A stretch of 64,000 bases of DNA from positions 1-64,000 of the forward strand of contig QVRM01000429.1 in the NCBI GenBank assembly GCA_003439945.1, in the 5' to 3' direction. The DNA is from Dermanyssus gallinae. Its lineage: Eukaryota; Arthropoda; Arachnida; Mesostigmata; Dermanyssidae. A model generated the notes under the pieces. It ran no database searches. It was not told the DNA's origin and worked only from the letters and a program-made list of their open reading frames with translations. Made by a program: the position numbers and the translations under genes. Within the stretch, counting starts at the first letter, position 1. The number at the start of each line of letters is the position of its first letter. Positions 43,979 to 55,843 of this stretch are shown piece after piece.

Positions 43979-44155
43979 TCGAACACGGTGACGTGGTGCA
44001 TTCGCACCTACGCCTCGCGACTGAAGAAGACTCATAGGTGCGCGGGTTCGAGCCCCACCGTTGCACATTTGCGTTTATCGGGGTCCGCCTATAAAGCAAT
44101 GCAAAAAGCAGTCTCGTGGACGTTAATTCTTGGCTGAGGGTCAGCCCGAAAAGTT
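43979..44155 (+). mobile_element. tRNA-derived SINE, family I (copy 5)
   Basis: The most complete copy. Head with A box GTGACGTGGTGC and perfect B box GGTTCGAGCCC (44045-44055), the middle TTGCACATTTGCGTTTATCG, then CGTGGACGTTAATTCTTGGC and CAGCCCGAAAA. It abuts a family-Y LINE 3' end. No target duplication was found. Confidence 0.85.
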
Positions 44156-44410
44156 TACATTATGATTGATTGATTGGTTTATTGTTCGCTTGGCATGTAT
44201 ACCTAAATACACATGTCATCCTTTATACCAGGGGCGCTTAGAGCGGCAGCATATATATTACCTATGTATCCATATAATCCATGTCTACTTGGATACCTAC
44301 TGAGTATTTGCTTTCCATTGTGACAACATCTTCTTTGTAATATCGACCAGATCATTTCTAACATTTGGTCTTAGAGCTAAAGCCTCTAGGCTTATTAGTA
44401 GAATTATTAT
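44156..44410 (-). mobile_element. LINE family Y 3' end with AATC tail
   Basis: The minus strand encodes RPNVRNDLVDITKKMLSQWK and a stop, then a 3' UTR with GTAATATATATGCTGCCGCT, GACATGTGTATTTAGGTATA and CAAGCGAACAATAAACC, ending in an AATC repeat at about 44165-44180. Confidence 0.75.
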
Positions 44411-45235
44411 TATATAACTTTTTGGAACGGCAAGAAATCCTGGCAGAAATATCTATGCTTTTTACGTGAACACACGGTAGTTATTATTGCAATCGTTGTT
44501 GTACCAGCAGTAATGAAGTATCAGGAATGATATGCCTGACAAATCCTTTATATATATATATAGCGCTCTTATATTGGCGCTTATTAGTTACGACAAACTG
44601 TGCTTTACAATAGTAGCGTAATGTGGACGGATAAAACAGTAGGTCCTGAAACCTAAAGGATTTGCAAGTACGGTATTGCCAGCCATTTTTCTTTGCATAT
44701 AGCAATTTCAACGTGCAACGTGAGTTATCTATCGTGGTGCTTATGTTTACTTGCCTGCCTACGTTTTGCGTTGATAGCTTACACCTTGTCGTATTCAGAG
44801 GCCCAATCCCAGAAGTGAAAGTTTCAAAATTCCATCCTGCACTGAAGCTGGCATAGGACTAGTCAAGGAAAACTTCTAAGGCTGACAACAGCATCAAAGC
44901 ACGCTCATTGTAATTGGCGCCTGAGGAAAGACCAGGAAACGAAACGGTATCCCCTTCACGCAGTCAAGAGCCTTGATCTCCGGCGACCTTTACGTCTGGG
45001 AATTACGTAAGGGCTATTCGAAAAGTGCGTCAGACGAAACCGTGATCAGCGTCCTTGCTCTTTTGAAGTTCACACGGGGACACGAAGCAACTTTGCCTTA
45101 AGTTAGAGATGCGGCAAAGAGCGAAGTGAAAGCATTCGTCATGTGACTCACTTTAAACGCGCAAAACAAAGCAGCTTGAGGGAAGCATGCTCCTACTAGA
45201 ATACCTACAACAAGAGGTGAGACAGCAGTATAAAG
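44411..45235. other. No gene recognised
   Basis: A TTCGAAAAGT phrase at about 45017 is reminiscent of mariner inverted repeats, but nothing else supports a transposon here. Confidence 0.35.
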
Positions 45236-45582
45236 GGTTAAGTTATATATATATATATATATATATATAATTATCTATGTTATGTGCATACTCAATATGA
45301 GTGAAATAAATAAGATGATAATTAACTATATAGATATACTCGTATATATATATATATATATATATACCATAGTTTGCAGTATGATCGCAGGAAAACTATA
45401 CTAGTAAGAGTATTATATATATTTGATTCATCAATATATATATATTTGATTAATTGCTAACGTGGTTTATAATTGAAGCTGCATCTTACAATGCTTAAAT
45501 TGTTACAAAAATAATAATAAGGTGATATATAACAATTGAGTAATGAACTTAAGAAAAAATATATATATATATATATATATTG
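45236..45582. repeat. Cluster of TA tracts with a LINE family X 3' end
   Basis: TA tracts at 45244-45268, 45347-45366 and 45560-45580. Between the first two, 45276-45310 is a plus-strand family-X terminus (GCATACTCAATATGAGTGAA followed by ATAAATA). Confidence 0.85.
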
Positions 45583-45957
45583 ATTTAATCGCTCTATAAG
45601 TGTGTGTACACATATCACCCTTTTATATCAGCGGCGCATAACGCTGCAGCTATTAATTATCTACGTTGTAGTCCCCCGTTTTTGGCCTTATGTGTTGAGC
45701 ACCTTCCATCGGGATAGTCTCTGCTTTGTAATCTCTACATGTGCCTTTTCTGCATCCTTACCCAATCCTAGCGCCTCCTTTATTTTGAGGTTCCTGGTCC
45801 CTCCCAGTTGTTCACACTCCCTAACCAGGTGATCTATCGTTTCTTCTCTTTTACCGCATATCCGACATAACGTTGTTTTTAATTCCTCGTAGCAATTTCG
45901 CTGCACTCTTGTGTCTAACATACCGGCTCTCGCATCCGCTAACCGCCCGCTGCCTCT
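45583..45957 (-). mobile_element. LINE family Y C-terminus and 3' end between TA tracts
   Basis: The minus strand encodes RLADARAGMLDTRVQRN, the zinc finger CRICGKREETIDHLVREC and KIKEALGLGKDAEKAHVEIT, then a stop and the family 3' UTR. TA tracts lie directly on both sides (45560-45580 and about 45962-45994). Confidence 0.8.
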
Positions 45958-46039
45958 TCTATATATGTATGTATATGTATATATATATATATATGCGAGC
46001 GAAGATAATAAAGTTGCAGGTTGAGTCAGATAAACGCTC

Positions 46040-47320
46040 AAGTCGTCCTTAAATTATTTCATTAATTCGTTAAACATTTTAAAGTAAACTGGGCTTATAC
46101 ATCGATATAATACGCATATGAGCATTGATTAAATGGTTTAAAGCTAATTGAGCGTTAATGGTTATGCGTAATAGAGTCAAATCATTTTACTTTAAGAGGA
46201 TTAGATCCATGATGAGCCTCAAAACACAACCAGCCCATGGTCTATCAGTACTGAGAAAACGAGCTGGCCCGCCTTAGACCGGAGATGAACCCCTTCACGC
46301 AACGCCGGGAGCCTTCTATCAAAGAATACGAGTAGACTAATTATAATGCTACGAGACGCACTTATACAGATATTACTTTATCATCATTAATTGCTTATTG
46401 CGCTCAAACTGAGTATATTCGTCAAGACTATCTGTATAATATTATAACACCACATGCCAAGACAATAATATTAATAATACGACGGGCAACCAAGCAGCAG
46501 AAGGAGCGCTCGGAACCGGGAACGACTATCCCAGAAAACGCAGCAGGAATCGGACTTAAGCAAGGGCAAGAAGAGCCGCGCGTCTAAATTGCTAGCAGGT
46601 CTACTGATCGGTCGTTTGACGTCATTTGTCCAGTCCAAAAATACAAACCCAGACGAGCAACATGGTTTCAGAGCTCAGATATGATTGCGTCATAACGGCA
46701 TGTACAATTGCAGGCAATACTCCATATTCGTATAACAGGTTAAGGACAGTTTGTGCCTGAAGAGACCCCGATGTGTATCCAGTGTATTGGGCAGTATGAG
46801 GGAAAAATGGCAATAGCAGAGGATAGACTAAACACAGTTTTGAAGGGAATAGACAAGACAAATAGACATATACTAGTACGATTCGCAGGTCATGGATTTT
46901 ATTGTACACTCTGTCGGGCGCATAGCGGGATACTTTAACATAAACGTATACCTGATAATAGGCGTTTCTGTTAGTAAGTAGCTTGTCTGGAGGCCGCGGA
47001 AGGCAGAGGAAGCTTGCAATAAGGCGGCTGTAATGCAATCCATAGAGTGTTAGGTTGCAGACTTATAATTGGGTTAGAGAGAAAGGGAAAGAAAACGGAG
47101 AGGTTGTTACTATAATATTGACAAAAAGCTACTAGCATGGGCGGACATTGAGGGTGGGTTGTTTCGCTAATGCAATGCTCCTGCTGACCGTGCAAGCTAG
47201 GGCGGCATCAACGCACGCTGAACAACGTCGATAAACCATGCATAAATGGTATGTTTACTGTGTTTATGCAGGCAATGTTTACAAACTAATCATAAGTATG
47301 TATGATTGTGCTTGTCTTGG

Positions 47321-47325
<5 letters not shown>
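46040..47325. other. No gene recognised
   Basis: A 138-codon minus frame at 47038-46622 is hydrophobic and aromatic without motifs. The plus strand at 46750-46930 reads EETPMCIQCIGQ, faintly like a LINE zinc finger, but this is not enough for a call. Confidence 0.35.
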
Positions 47326-47373
<48 letters not shown>

Positions 47374-47445
47374 ATTTATTGTTCGCTTGGCATATATACC
47401 TAAATACACATGTCACCCTTTTATATCAGGTGCGTTATATATAAA
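47326..47445 (-). mobile_element. LINE family Y 3' terminus with TA tail
   Basis: The TA tract 47326-47371 is followed by the family terminus (minus strand: GACATGTGTATTTAGGTATA, CCAAGCGAACAATAAATCAA, then TA). Only about 70 bases of the LINE remain. Confidence 0.8.
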
Positions 47446-48175
47446 GTGCGTACACGTTGCCTTCGTATGCACAATTACATATTAAAAAGTATTTTTCTGA
47501 AAATAGACATGTCAATTGTGTCTAAGTGACTTAACTAAAAAAGTTAACTTATTTAACCTTAGCTCAGAACAATGCGAGTCTGCCCCATTTTGTAAGCGAT
47601 CGTAGAATCGAGAATTCAATTGCTCGCCCAATTTCGCAAGTACTTCTTCGGTCAAGGGGCTTAGCTTAGAATGTTCGCCTGGGAGAAACTTAGCATAGCA
47701 TAAACATAGCAGAAGTATGTACAGGAAACTGGAAGAGTGCAGAGGTTTTAAGCATTTATAATAAAAAAACTTCCAACCACTTCTGCAGCCCACTAGACTA
47801 CCGCCCGAAAGTAGGGCTACCCCTAGAAGTTCTACTACATATACGTTGAAGATAGCAACCAGGTAACCTCTGCGTGATCTTGGAGATTGCTAAAGCGAGT
47901 GTGTTGATTTTTGTAAACATTTCGCATTTTAAGGGCTTTAAAATATATTGCTTATGCGGTAACGGTACGCTTGAAAAGTTCTATAGCGAGTCGGCATCTA
48001 CAACAGAGTATGTGGCGTTGCATAACGCGTTTGGTGCTAGCTTCTGATATGTAGTGTTATGCTTCGTATCCAGTAACCCAGTTGATCGGGTTGTATTTCT
48101 GATTTAAACTCGTTTCATCAGTCCCGTAAGTTCTCATCAGTTATAGCTAGCACTTCGGTACAATCGTGCATAGGA
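47446..48175. other. No gene recognised
   Basis: A 93-codon minus frame (47793-47512) lacks motifs. Confidence 0.4.
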
Positions 48176-48179
48176 TTTT

Positions 48180-48710
48180 TTTGAGAGTGGAAAATGCATT
48201 GACTTTCACCCGCCAAAGTTGTTAGCGGGTCGTGTGGGACTCGGCACCCGCGGGGAATATTGGACGCCATCCTATCCGCGTGTAATGCCGACTAAACCCC
48301 CCCCCCCCTAGTTCAGAATTGTCAGGCAGTACATCAAGGCCAGATTCTCGTACTCCACCGCGTCCTGAGCCTCTGTGTACTGAAACGGAGGAGAATGGGA
48401 CCGCGCGAGTCAGCCACGCTCGTCAGACCTCCTCCAGGTGCGTCGTTTCTCGCATCAGAGCATCTAAGTGCTTAAGTCCCTCATTGCAGTCAGACTGGCT
48501 GGACGATCCTTCTCACCAGCCCCCACGTAGTTCATGCTGGTGCGGAAGTGACTCAGCGCCCAACAGTTGGCCACTGTGTGATCCACGTCATCTGGCTCTC
48601 CGGAAGGGCAGAGCACACAGGTTTCTGTTGAGGATTTACCGATTGTGCACATATATACCTGAAACTGGCCGTGCCCTGTCAGGATTTGTGTCACATAGTA
48701 GGTTAGAGGG
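48180..48710 (-). mobile_element. R1-like LINE C-terminus and 3' UTR
   Basis: The minus strand encodes VTQILTGHGQFQVYMCTIGK and CVLCPSGEPDDVDHTVANC, the R1-type phrase and finger. The 3' UTR shows a G12 run (C12 at 48297-48308) and GTTTAGTCGGCATTACACGC, similar to the copy at 33.3 kb. Confidence 0.75.
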
Positions 48711-49166
48711 CCCTGAGCAGGAGTTTTATACCAGATCAGGGATTAACGACCGTGTTTACCGACCACGGCTGTCTCCGAATGGGTGTGGGCCTAAGCACTT
48801 AAACTATTTGAAAATGCACGAATATGTGTGTTTCTACCCTTCTGCCACTTTAAATACTTTAGGCCGGCTATCTCAAGACAAATTCGTTTACGGATCAGCA
48901 TTCAAGAACCTCCAGACGTCATTTCTAGGTGTTAACTGCGAGCGTCTAAGGTTCATTTTGCACACAACAGGAAGCGATATAGCTCTGTAGAAATCTGTCA
49001 TTTCTATCCTAGCGCAGGCCGTGCGTGGCTGCCGCTTCAGTCCTGGTCCAAAGTTTTCCGAAAACTAGGATACTAATTGTAACATCAATTTTCACTTTCA
49101 AAAAATTCCTCGCAACAGCGATTGACGCAAGCCTAAACGCGTGGACCGCAGTCCCCGGGAGTCAGA

Positions 49167-49257
<91 letters not shown>
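49167..49257. repeat. ATT microsatellite
   Basis: About 30 ATT units with no interruption until the right end. Confidence 0.98.
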
Positions 49258-49849
49258 TTTATCAAAAAGTTAAATTGGAAAACTCAAGACACGTATGTTT
49301 TAAGTGAGATGTGTGTTAAACAAAAGCTAATAAACAAAATCATAGTAATGTTTAAGTGATCGCGAGTGGGTTCTGTGTTGCACGTGCTATTGGTATATAT
49401 CCAGCTCATATATTTTTTAAAGTGAGTTTTATGTATATAGCTCATATTTGGCCCAATTGTTCGCAACTGCCGACCAAAGCGTGTCTTGTGCTGAGTCCAA
49501 AATTGCTGGGCACGTTGCAGATGCTGGGCCTTACCCAGAGTTCATGTGTGCACGCATACAAGTCTTAATAGCCACAAGGGACAAGAACAGCAATCTCGGA
49601 ACTCCACCTAGTCCGCTAACAGGCTAGAAAGTAGCGTGTGTTCCCAAAAAGGGAGCCTAGCAGCCTAACTGTTTTTTTAATTCGCTTTAGTTGTTTCCCA
49701 ACTGTTCTTTTTAACTAAGAAAATATAATAATGTTCTGCTTGTCAGGGCTGCACAAGGGTGGCTAGCCCTGGATCAGGGAGAAAAATACCACTTAAATAA
49801 CTTCTCATTTATGCGACTAATTGTACTAGATTATGCACCATTTCAGATA

Positions 49850-51240
49850 ACATTGAGGATGCCCTACGCCAGGCGATCAACATTGTCGGACCCATAACAG
49901 CCGACCTCTTAAAAAACAACCACCGGAAGGTGGATGGCTCCTGTCCGAGCGACTTTTTTCCAATGCCTGCAAGTTCCCAGACCTAAAGCGGGTACAGCTC
50001 CGGTGGTCCTTGTGCACCATTAAACAGGCAGATCACAGATTTACCTGTGATCTACACAGGTAGATCACAGTGCGAAAATGTCGGCGGTGTCAACAGGTGG
50101 ACTCTCTGCGTTCCCGTAAAACTCCGAAGTAAGTGGCAACGTAGGCTGCCACAGGTGCAAGAAAATGAGGCGCTCCCTTAACAAGTGCACACGTTTTAAA
50201 CAGGAGAAATTGCATCTAGACGCTTTTTGACCCGCGCTTGAGGGGGAGACGGCTCTACATCATCTTTATCACGCCAAGTACGCGCCGGCCTTCGCCGGTC
50301 GCGTAGGAGCTCTGCTAAAGGGCCTTTATTGACAAATTGGAGGACGATCCTTGCGGCCGTTTATACAAGGTGGTACGAGAGCGCCCCGCCTAAAGAGGAG
50401 GCCGAACCAAGCACACGAGAGCACCAAACAAGCCGGTGTTTAGAACAAAGCTTTTTTTGACACATATATCTTGACTGCGTTTCCCCCTGAAGGGGAAGGA
50501 AGGTATACGAAGCTTCAGAACGTTCCAAGCCGGAAAAGATGCTGAGCCCGGAGGGTATCCCCGTACTAAAACTACTGAGATTATAATATTCGGAAGCGGT
50601 GGATACCGCTGCAGCGGGGATGCTCCTAATGGGCTCGTTCCCTACCGAATGTTAGGCTGCTGACTTTGTTCTGACCCAAAGGTACCCTACCTCTGACAGG
50701 CCTCATCCTTGCTCGGCTCCTTGGCCGAAGGTTTTGAGTACATCGTTAAAACGCGTCTACGAGATATTGTAGTGAAGGCGGGTTTGTATCAGACTTCCAA
50801 TGTGAATTTCGAAAAATGCGCTTGACAATCTGTGTCACTCAGCGGGTTCAATCGACCTCCGCCGGTAAAACGCGATTGTGTGATATGACTGCATAGTCTG
50901 CGGCAAATTGCTGCGACTGATGTGCCTCTACCGGAGCCGACCTCCCTGCCTATGTTGACGACCTCGTCCTTGGTGTCCAGGTCCGAACATCGGAGAGGAG
51001 ATTACTAACTCTAGAGGCGCGCTAACGAGGCAATCTTATGCAACGTCGCGCTTTAGATCCAGAAAGCGAGGCTTGCTTAAACCCCGTCAAGAGCAAAGCA
51101 ATTCTTCAGGTGGGCTCGAAGAATTGCCCCGTCTTTCGCATGTGTCTTAACAACAAAAAGCTCATCGGTTTCTTTGCCTTAATAGATGTTGTCGTAGAAG
51201 TATCGAACATCTAACGAGGTCCTACATACATCATTACATC
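49850..51240 (+). mobile_element. Decayed R1-like LINE, copy 3
   Basis: The plus strand reads FIDKLEDDPCGRLYKVVRER, typical of the linker before R1 reverse transcriptase. It continues with LSPEGIPVLKLL (start of the domain, for GPDGIP), FRKMRLTICVT (for FRK-x-RSTI) and AYVDDLVLGVQVR (motif C, about 50951-50985), then NPVKSKAILQVG. Stops and indels are many. No endonuclease or C-terminal finger was recognised. Confidence 0.7.
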
Positions 51241-51289
51241 ATGTAAAACTCCGCATACATTCTAGTTGTCTACATATATATATATATAT

Positions 51290-52095
51290 ATCATTACATT
51301 TATGAGTCACATTTTAGTATGCATATAACATCATATATATATAGCATCGGATCCCTATATGTACAAGTTCCAAATAGAATGTTTTTGTACCGTAGACACA
51401 AAGTAGCTTGAAGAAAGTTACAGCCATATTTTCTGTCTATTTTCTGTACACCTATACGTGCATATAAACAAGTGCGGACACGACCAGATGGCCAATACAA
51501 ACATTCGAGCAGGCAGAATAACAAACAAAAAGTTTACGATACTGCCTACAGCGATAGCGCCAATTAGGAGCGCAACGACAACCGATATCGGAACTTCCGC
51601 TCGCAGCTGACTTGACAGGAGTGTTTGGTACCCCCTTTTCCACTTAGACCCCGCGTCTCTGCCCATGTTCCCTACCATCAACATTCTTTCTCTATATCCT
51701 TTTTGGTTGATAAAACGAAGTATGAGCAATTGGTTGTAATGTGTGGACTGGGAAGGGGCTTCCATAGATACGAAGGCAAGGCGTAGTGCGGAAAATCATG
51801 CCTTTCCAGAGACGAACTAAGCCGAACTAACGAACAGCTTAAACAGAGGAGATCTGATTTCTTCATCTAAACCCTTCACCAATTACCTAATTGGTCATAT
51901 TGGAAAAGGAAAACTCATTGTCCTTTCTCTCTTTCTGTTAGCTTATTTTTTATTTCCGTCTCTTGCTATAACAACTCCTGCCAAAAACAGCTCAGGATGA
52001 CCAGCCATAATTAATATACGGTCGATGCGTGAAATAGTTTAGATAAACGGTTTTGCAATTAGACACGCAAGCAGCAAAAACTAATATGTATATGT
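51290..52095. other. No gene recognised
   Basis: A 115-codon minus frame (51765-51418) has hydrophobic stretches but no known motif. Confidence 0.35.
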
Positions 52096-52106
52096 GGTGG
52101 TGGATC

Positions 52107-52871
52107 AAAAAGTTCGTAGCGTGGAATACAAGCAATCGACGGTAGCAAAAAAGCCGTGCACCTTTTATTGCTCACCGTATGCTCCATAAGATCAACACAT
52201 CCACTCCTACGATCCTCAATAACTTTTAGACCACAAGCAAACGATTCCGAAAAAAATAGACCTAAAATATTTATCTACGGCGAGTAAAGTGGTGTTGTTG
52301 TTGGCGGTTATGAATCTGCCCAAAAATCCTACAAATGTGTCTCAAAAACTCCAAATTGCACTCTGAAATTGACGCACAAGTCAGTTTTTGCTTAATTATT
52401 TGCTTGCGCGGTAACAAGTCTGCTTAATTCTTATTATAGATAGATGCTAATGCAATATTTGATTTACTGCACTAAAAATGCCCACCTCGTCCGCTATTTC
52501 GCGCAGCTTCGATCGGCGGTCAGTCCTCAAGAGTTTGTAGACTTTTTGCGCAGTTTTCTTCACCCGGAGCTGTCCTTGGCTGTCCAGAAAGTGCCCACAC
52601 TTTCTCTTTTAGATGAGCCAATCAATTTGGTAATGGTACGGTACGCCGGTGAAGTGCGTCTAATGTGTTTTTTGCGTTGCAGTTAATGCTTTAAAAAGGT
52701 TTCGTTATAACACGATACTCATTCTGCTTCATTGTCATTGGAGGGTCTGACGTGCTACAGTTGCGCGATCTGCTACACATGCACTTCGAAACAAATCTAC
52801 GTGATACTTATCTTTTATTACTTCAGAAGAACGTCTCGCGCCGGCGCTATAGTCGGCTGAGCTTCTTGATC
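52107..52871 (-). mobile_element. Probable mariner deletion derivative
   Basis: The edges GGATCAAAAAGTTCGTAGC and the imperfectly inverted GAGCTTCTTGATC (about 52859-52871) may be terminal repeats. Between them the minus strand reads VKKTAQKVYKLLRTDRRSKL and REIADEVGIFSAV, matching the second mariner helix-turn-helix. No catalytic block remains. Confidence 0.45.
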
Positions 52872-53049
52872 TAAAATATATACGAATCGTACGTGAACAT
52901 AGTCGTATGTCGATGTAGGTATATATATATATATATAGTTTATTTCACCAGAAATTGGTAGATAACACCTGGAATTCATATAGCCTAATAACATCTTTCA
53001 CTACTTCATGCATCGAACCAGCTTCTATTTCCTTGCGTTGCAGTATTTG

Positions 53050-53565
53050 CTATCGGTCAATATTCCACGTGCCACAATATTTGCATACACAGTTTTCTAT
53101 TTTTAAACAGTACTCTTTTAGGCATATATATTGGCGGTAGCCATGCCAGGTAAGTATACAGAGTATGCGTCTGTTTGCTTGCATTCCCCGCTTCCAGCGG
53201 TCTGTCATGAATGCAGGACCGTCGGTGAACCTCTTTATGGCAAAGTTCAAATTACGCTTTTCTCTGTGGGTGCAATATTGCTCTACGACCAGCGCGCTGA
53301 AATCGTATTTGTCCAGGATAAGGTCTTCCACAAAAGTTCGCTCTTGGCATAGTTCCAGCGCCAATGTTGTCGATGCGTTTTGCGGCAGTCCGAGCATAAA
53401 CTTCACAAAATTAGCTTTTATTTTATATATCTCTTTAATGTCGTCTAAGGTCAAGTTCGGTGCAATGGCCCGAAGGCAGTAAGTTACAATCGGAGCTATT
53501 TTTATCTTGAAAAGGTTCATCCCAATCTTAGTGTCAATCTGTTTGAGATCTCTAAGTAGCGTCAT
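53050..53565 (-). pseudogene. LINE family Z thumb and C-terminal domain
   Basis: Open for 171 codons. It begins MTLLRDLKQIDTKIGMNLFK and IKIAPIVTYC, the counterpart of LFKIKIEPIATF in the nested LINE at 11.8 kb, contains FMLGLPQNASTTLALELC, and ends with a CVCKYCGTW knuckle. It confirms that families W, X and Z belong to one clade. Confidence 0.8.
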
Positions 53566-53599
53566 GGCCGATATTGCTTTTGCACGCTTGTTGTCTATG

Positions 53600-54530
53600 T
53601 GCTTTGTAAACGATAGGGGTCAAGGGAATTAAATATAGTTAAATTGACTTACTAATTCAATACTTTGGTTATTGGCCCTGATGATATAGTCAAGACTGGC
53701 GTATCGACCTCCTCGGGAATATCATATATTAATTGTCAGTTTATACTGTGCGCACCATTGGCTCACTTCATTCAGGTAAAACTGCGTGGTCTTGACTTGG
53801 CCATTATGATAAGATCGTCAGCGTAGAAAACATTCGGAGCTTTAGCATTTCGAAGTATTTGGCTTAACCCTGTGGCATATAGGATAAATAAGAAAGGGCT
53901 TGTTGTGCCGCCTTGTGCTAGCCCAATTGTCTATTTAACATCTTGCGCAATACAGTGAGACCCATTGATCTGATTGTGATGTAGTTCGCAGTGAGAATGC
54001 TTTTCATTAGGTTGACCATTCGACCTTTGATGCCAAAATGCTGTCGCATCATTTCCAGGAGGCAGTCTTTAGGTACACTATCAAAAGCAGTTTTGAAGTC
54101 AACAAACGCTGCGTTGGTCACCTGTCCGTCGTTGGAACGTTCCCGCACGTGACGGAAGACTTTCCTGAGAGCTCGTTCAGTTAAGCGACCTTCCAAGAAC
54201 CCATTCTGTTCCGTAGGTATTAGGTCTTTGTATTTGCTGTATAGTCGAGTCACAATTAGTGAAGTTAATATTTAATAGACTACGCTAGTTAATGCTATCC
54301 CGTCGCCTTTGCTTTTGTAAATTGATTGCAGATAGCTTCGGCGCCATTGCTCGGGCATGTGCCCTGGTCCTAAGCATGCATTAACCAGCGCTCTTAGCTT
54401 TGGGGCTACGTGCTCTATTCCCTGCTTAAGATGTTCGTAGTAAATATCATCTGAACCTGATAATATTTCGTTCTTTTTCGCTAGTACAGCCCTTCGAAGT
54501 TTCCCTTCCGTAAAGTCTTCTCAGTCAGGC
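53600..54530 (-). pseudogene. Reverse transcriptase of LINE family Z
   Basis: The minus strand reads KNEILSGSDDIYYEHLKQGI, GHMPEQWRRSYLQSIYKSKG and LIPTEQNGFLEGRLTERAL. Motif A FVDFKTAFDSVPKDC is at about 54110-54070, then LAQGGTTSPFLFILYATG (motif B) and NVFYADDLIIMAK (motif C, YADD at 53814-53825). All catalytic Asp are present, but a shift near 53920 separates motif A from B and C, and stops follow. It is therefore inactive, though younger than most LINEs here. Confidence 0.85.
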
Positions 54531-54852
54531 TCTATATGGGGTGCGTGTTCATTGTCAGTTGTACGTCGTGGCTCACTAGGGTTGTAAAATGCGAAACCCA
54601 TTCTTCGTTGTTTTCTAGTAGGTTTGCTATGGCAGGTCTCTCCTTATGCACGTCGTCGTAGAGGCCAAGACGTCGCGGTGTGTGCGGTGTTTGTGCGTGC
54701 AAGCCACGTTGGCGAGGGGAGATCATCTGTTGGGACGTTTGAGGCTGCGGACGGCTGATTTTCAGTTGTTGTTGTGTGCTGACGTTGCCGTTCGATTTGG
54801 TCGCTTTGGATAGCTTGCCGATCCGCTTTTTAAGCGTCTGTATCTCCAAGGT

Positions 54853-55089
54853 TCAATTGCAAAATGACTTGACCGTTATCGACTTTGAAACTATCGTTGA
54901 AACCTTGAACCAGAAATAAGACTTGCAGTACGTTGTTGCCTTATCAGGAATATGGTAGCTACAATGTGTGTGAACATGCTTGTCACAGCTTTTGCAGACA
55001 TATATATATATATATATATATGTGCACTTCTGTTTATATTTTAATAATTCCCGGTTTATTTCATTTTTAATTTTATTCGCTACGAACAT
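54853..55089 (-). pseudogene. Cys/His-rich segment upstream of LINE family Z
   Basis: The minus strand reads VCKSCDKHVHTHCSYH, a PHD- or zinc-knuckle-like spacing, but a TA microsatellite (55001-55021) has grown inside the same frame. It may be the ORF1 or N-terminal finger of the LINE. Confidence 0.4.
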
Positions 55090-55429
55090 GACTAGAACGT
55101 TGCGTTAAAATCCGCGTGTTGAAATGTTTAAATGATTTCATTATGTTATATTGAAATGCAGCTGTATAATTTGTTCTCTAAATCTGAAACAATTATGCGG
55201 TTGAGCTGTTTAGTTTATCTGCAAAATTGGTAGTTTGATAAATCGAAGATTACTTCGACGTAGCGTAATAACGGCCTCTGTGCGATCTTTTATTGATCTA
55301 TTTAATTCATCAGTGAATTGCGATAAGATATTATTCCATTCTTCGCGCATATCCTTCGGATGTGTCGCTAGAGGTGGATGCCTGGTTGCACGATGGAGTT
55401 CAAGTCGGGGGAACATATTGGCTATTTAG

Positions 55430-55807
55430 GCTAATTCCATTCTCTGTGAGCTATCTCCGAATGACTGCAGCGGTGTGCATCTGCAAATGTCATGTATAAA
55501 GATGAACAATGTCGCTGGCTGATTGACAAGAAGCATCTTACTAGAGACTTTGTTTTATCATTGGTGTGATACACCTACGAATCGAAAGAAGGTGATTAAA
55601 TCAAGATAGTATAATCGTGCCTTAACCAGTTTGCTGCTTAATAGAGTTGACAGTAGGATGTTTTGTTTAATATTCGGGTCGTTTTTACTAATGTAATTGG
55701 CTTTCGAATGCTAAAGTAATTTTAAGGTACTACATGGGTACAGCTAGGCCTAAAGTCAAATGCGTTAGGCGATACAATTTTAAAAATCCAGAAGTATGTT
55801 TATGCAT

Positions 55808-55843
<36 letters not shown>

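Larger units (their letters stand above)
52920..55089 (-). mobile_element. LINE family Z with intact YADD and TA tail
   Basis: Minus-strand order: Cys/His segment (55089-54853), hinge (54849-54532), reverse transcriptase (54530-53600), thumb and C-terminal finger (53565-53050), 3' end with AATAAA (52944-52939) and then TA (52936-52920). A further minus frame at 55416-55210 (WNNILSQFTDELNRSIKDRT) may be its N-terminal part. Confidence 0.75.

Noticed and set aside
45017..45045. A mariner terminal repeat (TTCGAAAAGTGCGTC)
   Set aside because: No inverted partner, no transposase text nearby and no clear TA boundary.
46622..47038. 138-residue hydrophobic protein on the minus strand
   Set aside because: No motif, no initiation or polyadenylation context, and located in repeat-rich DNA; an open frame of this length is not surprising here.
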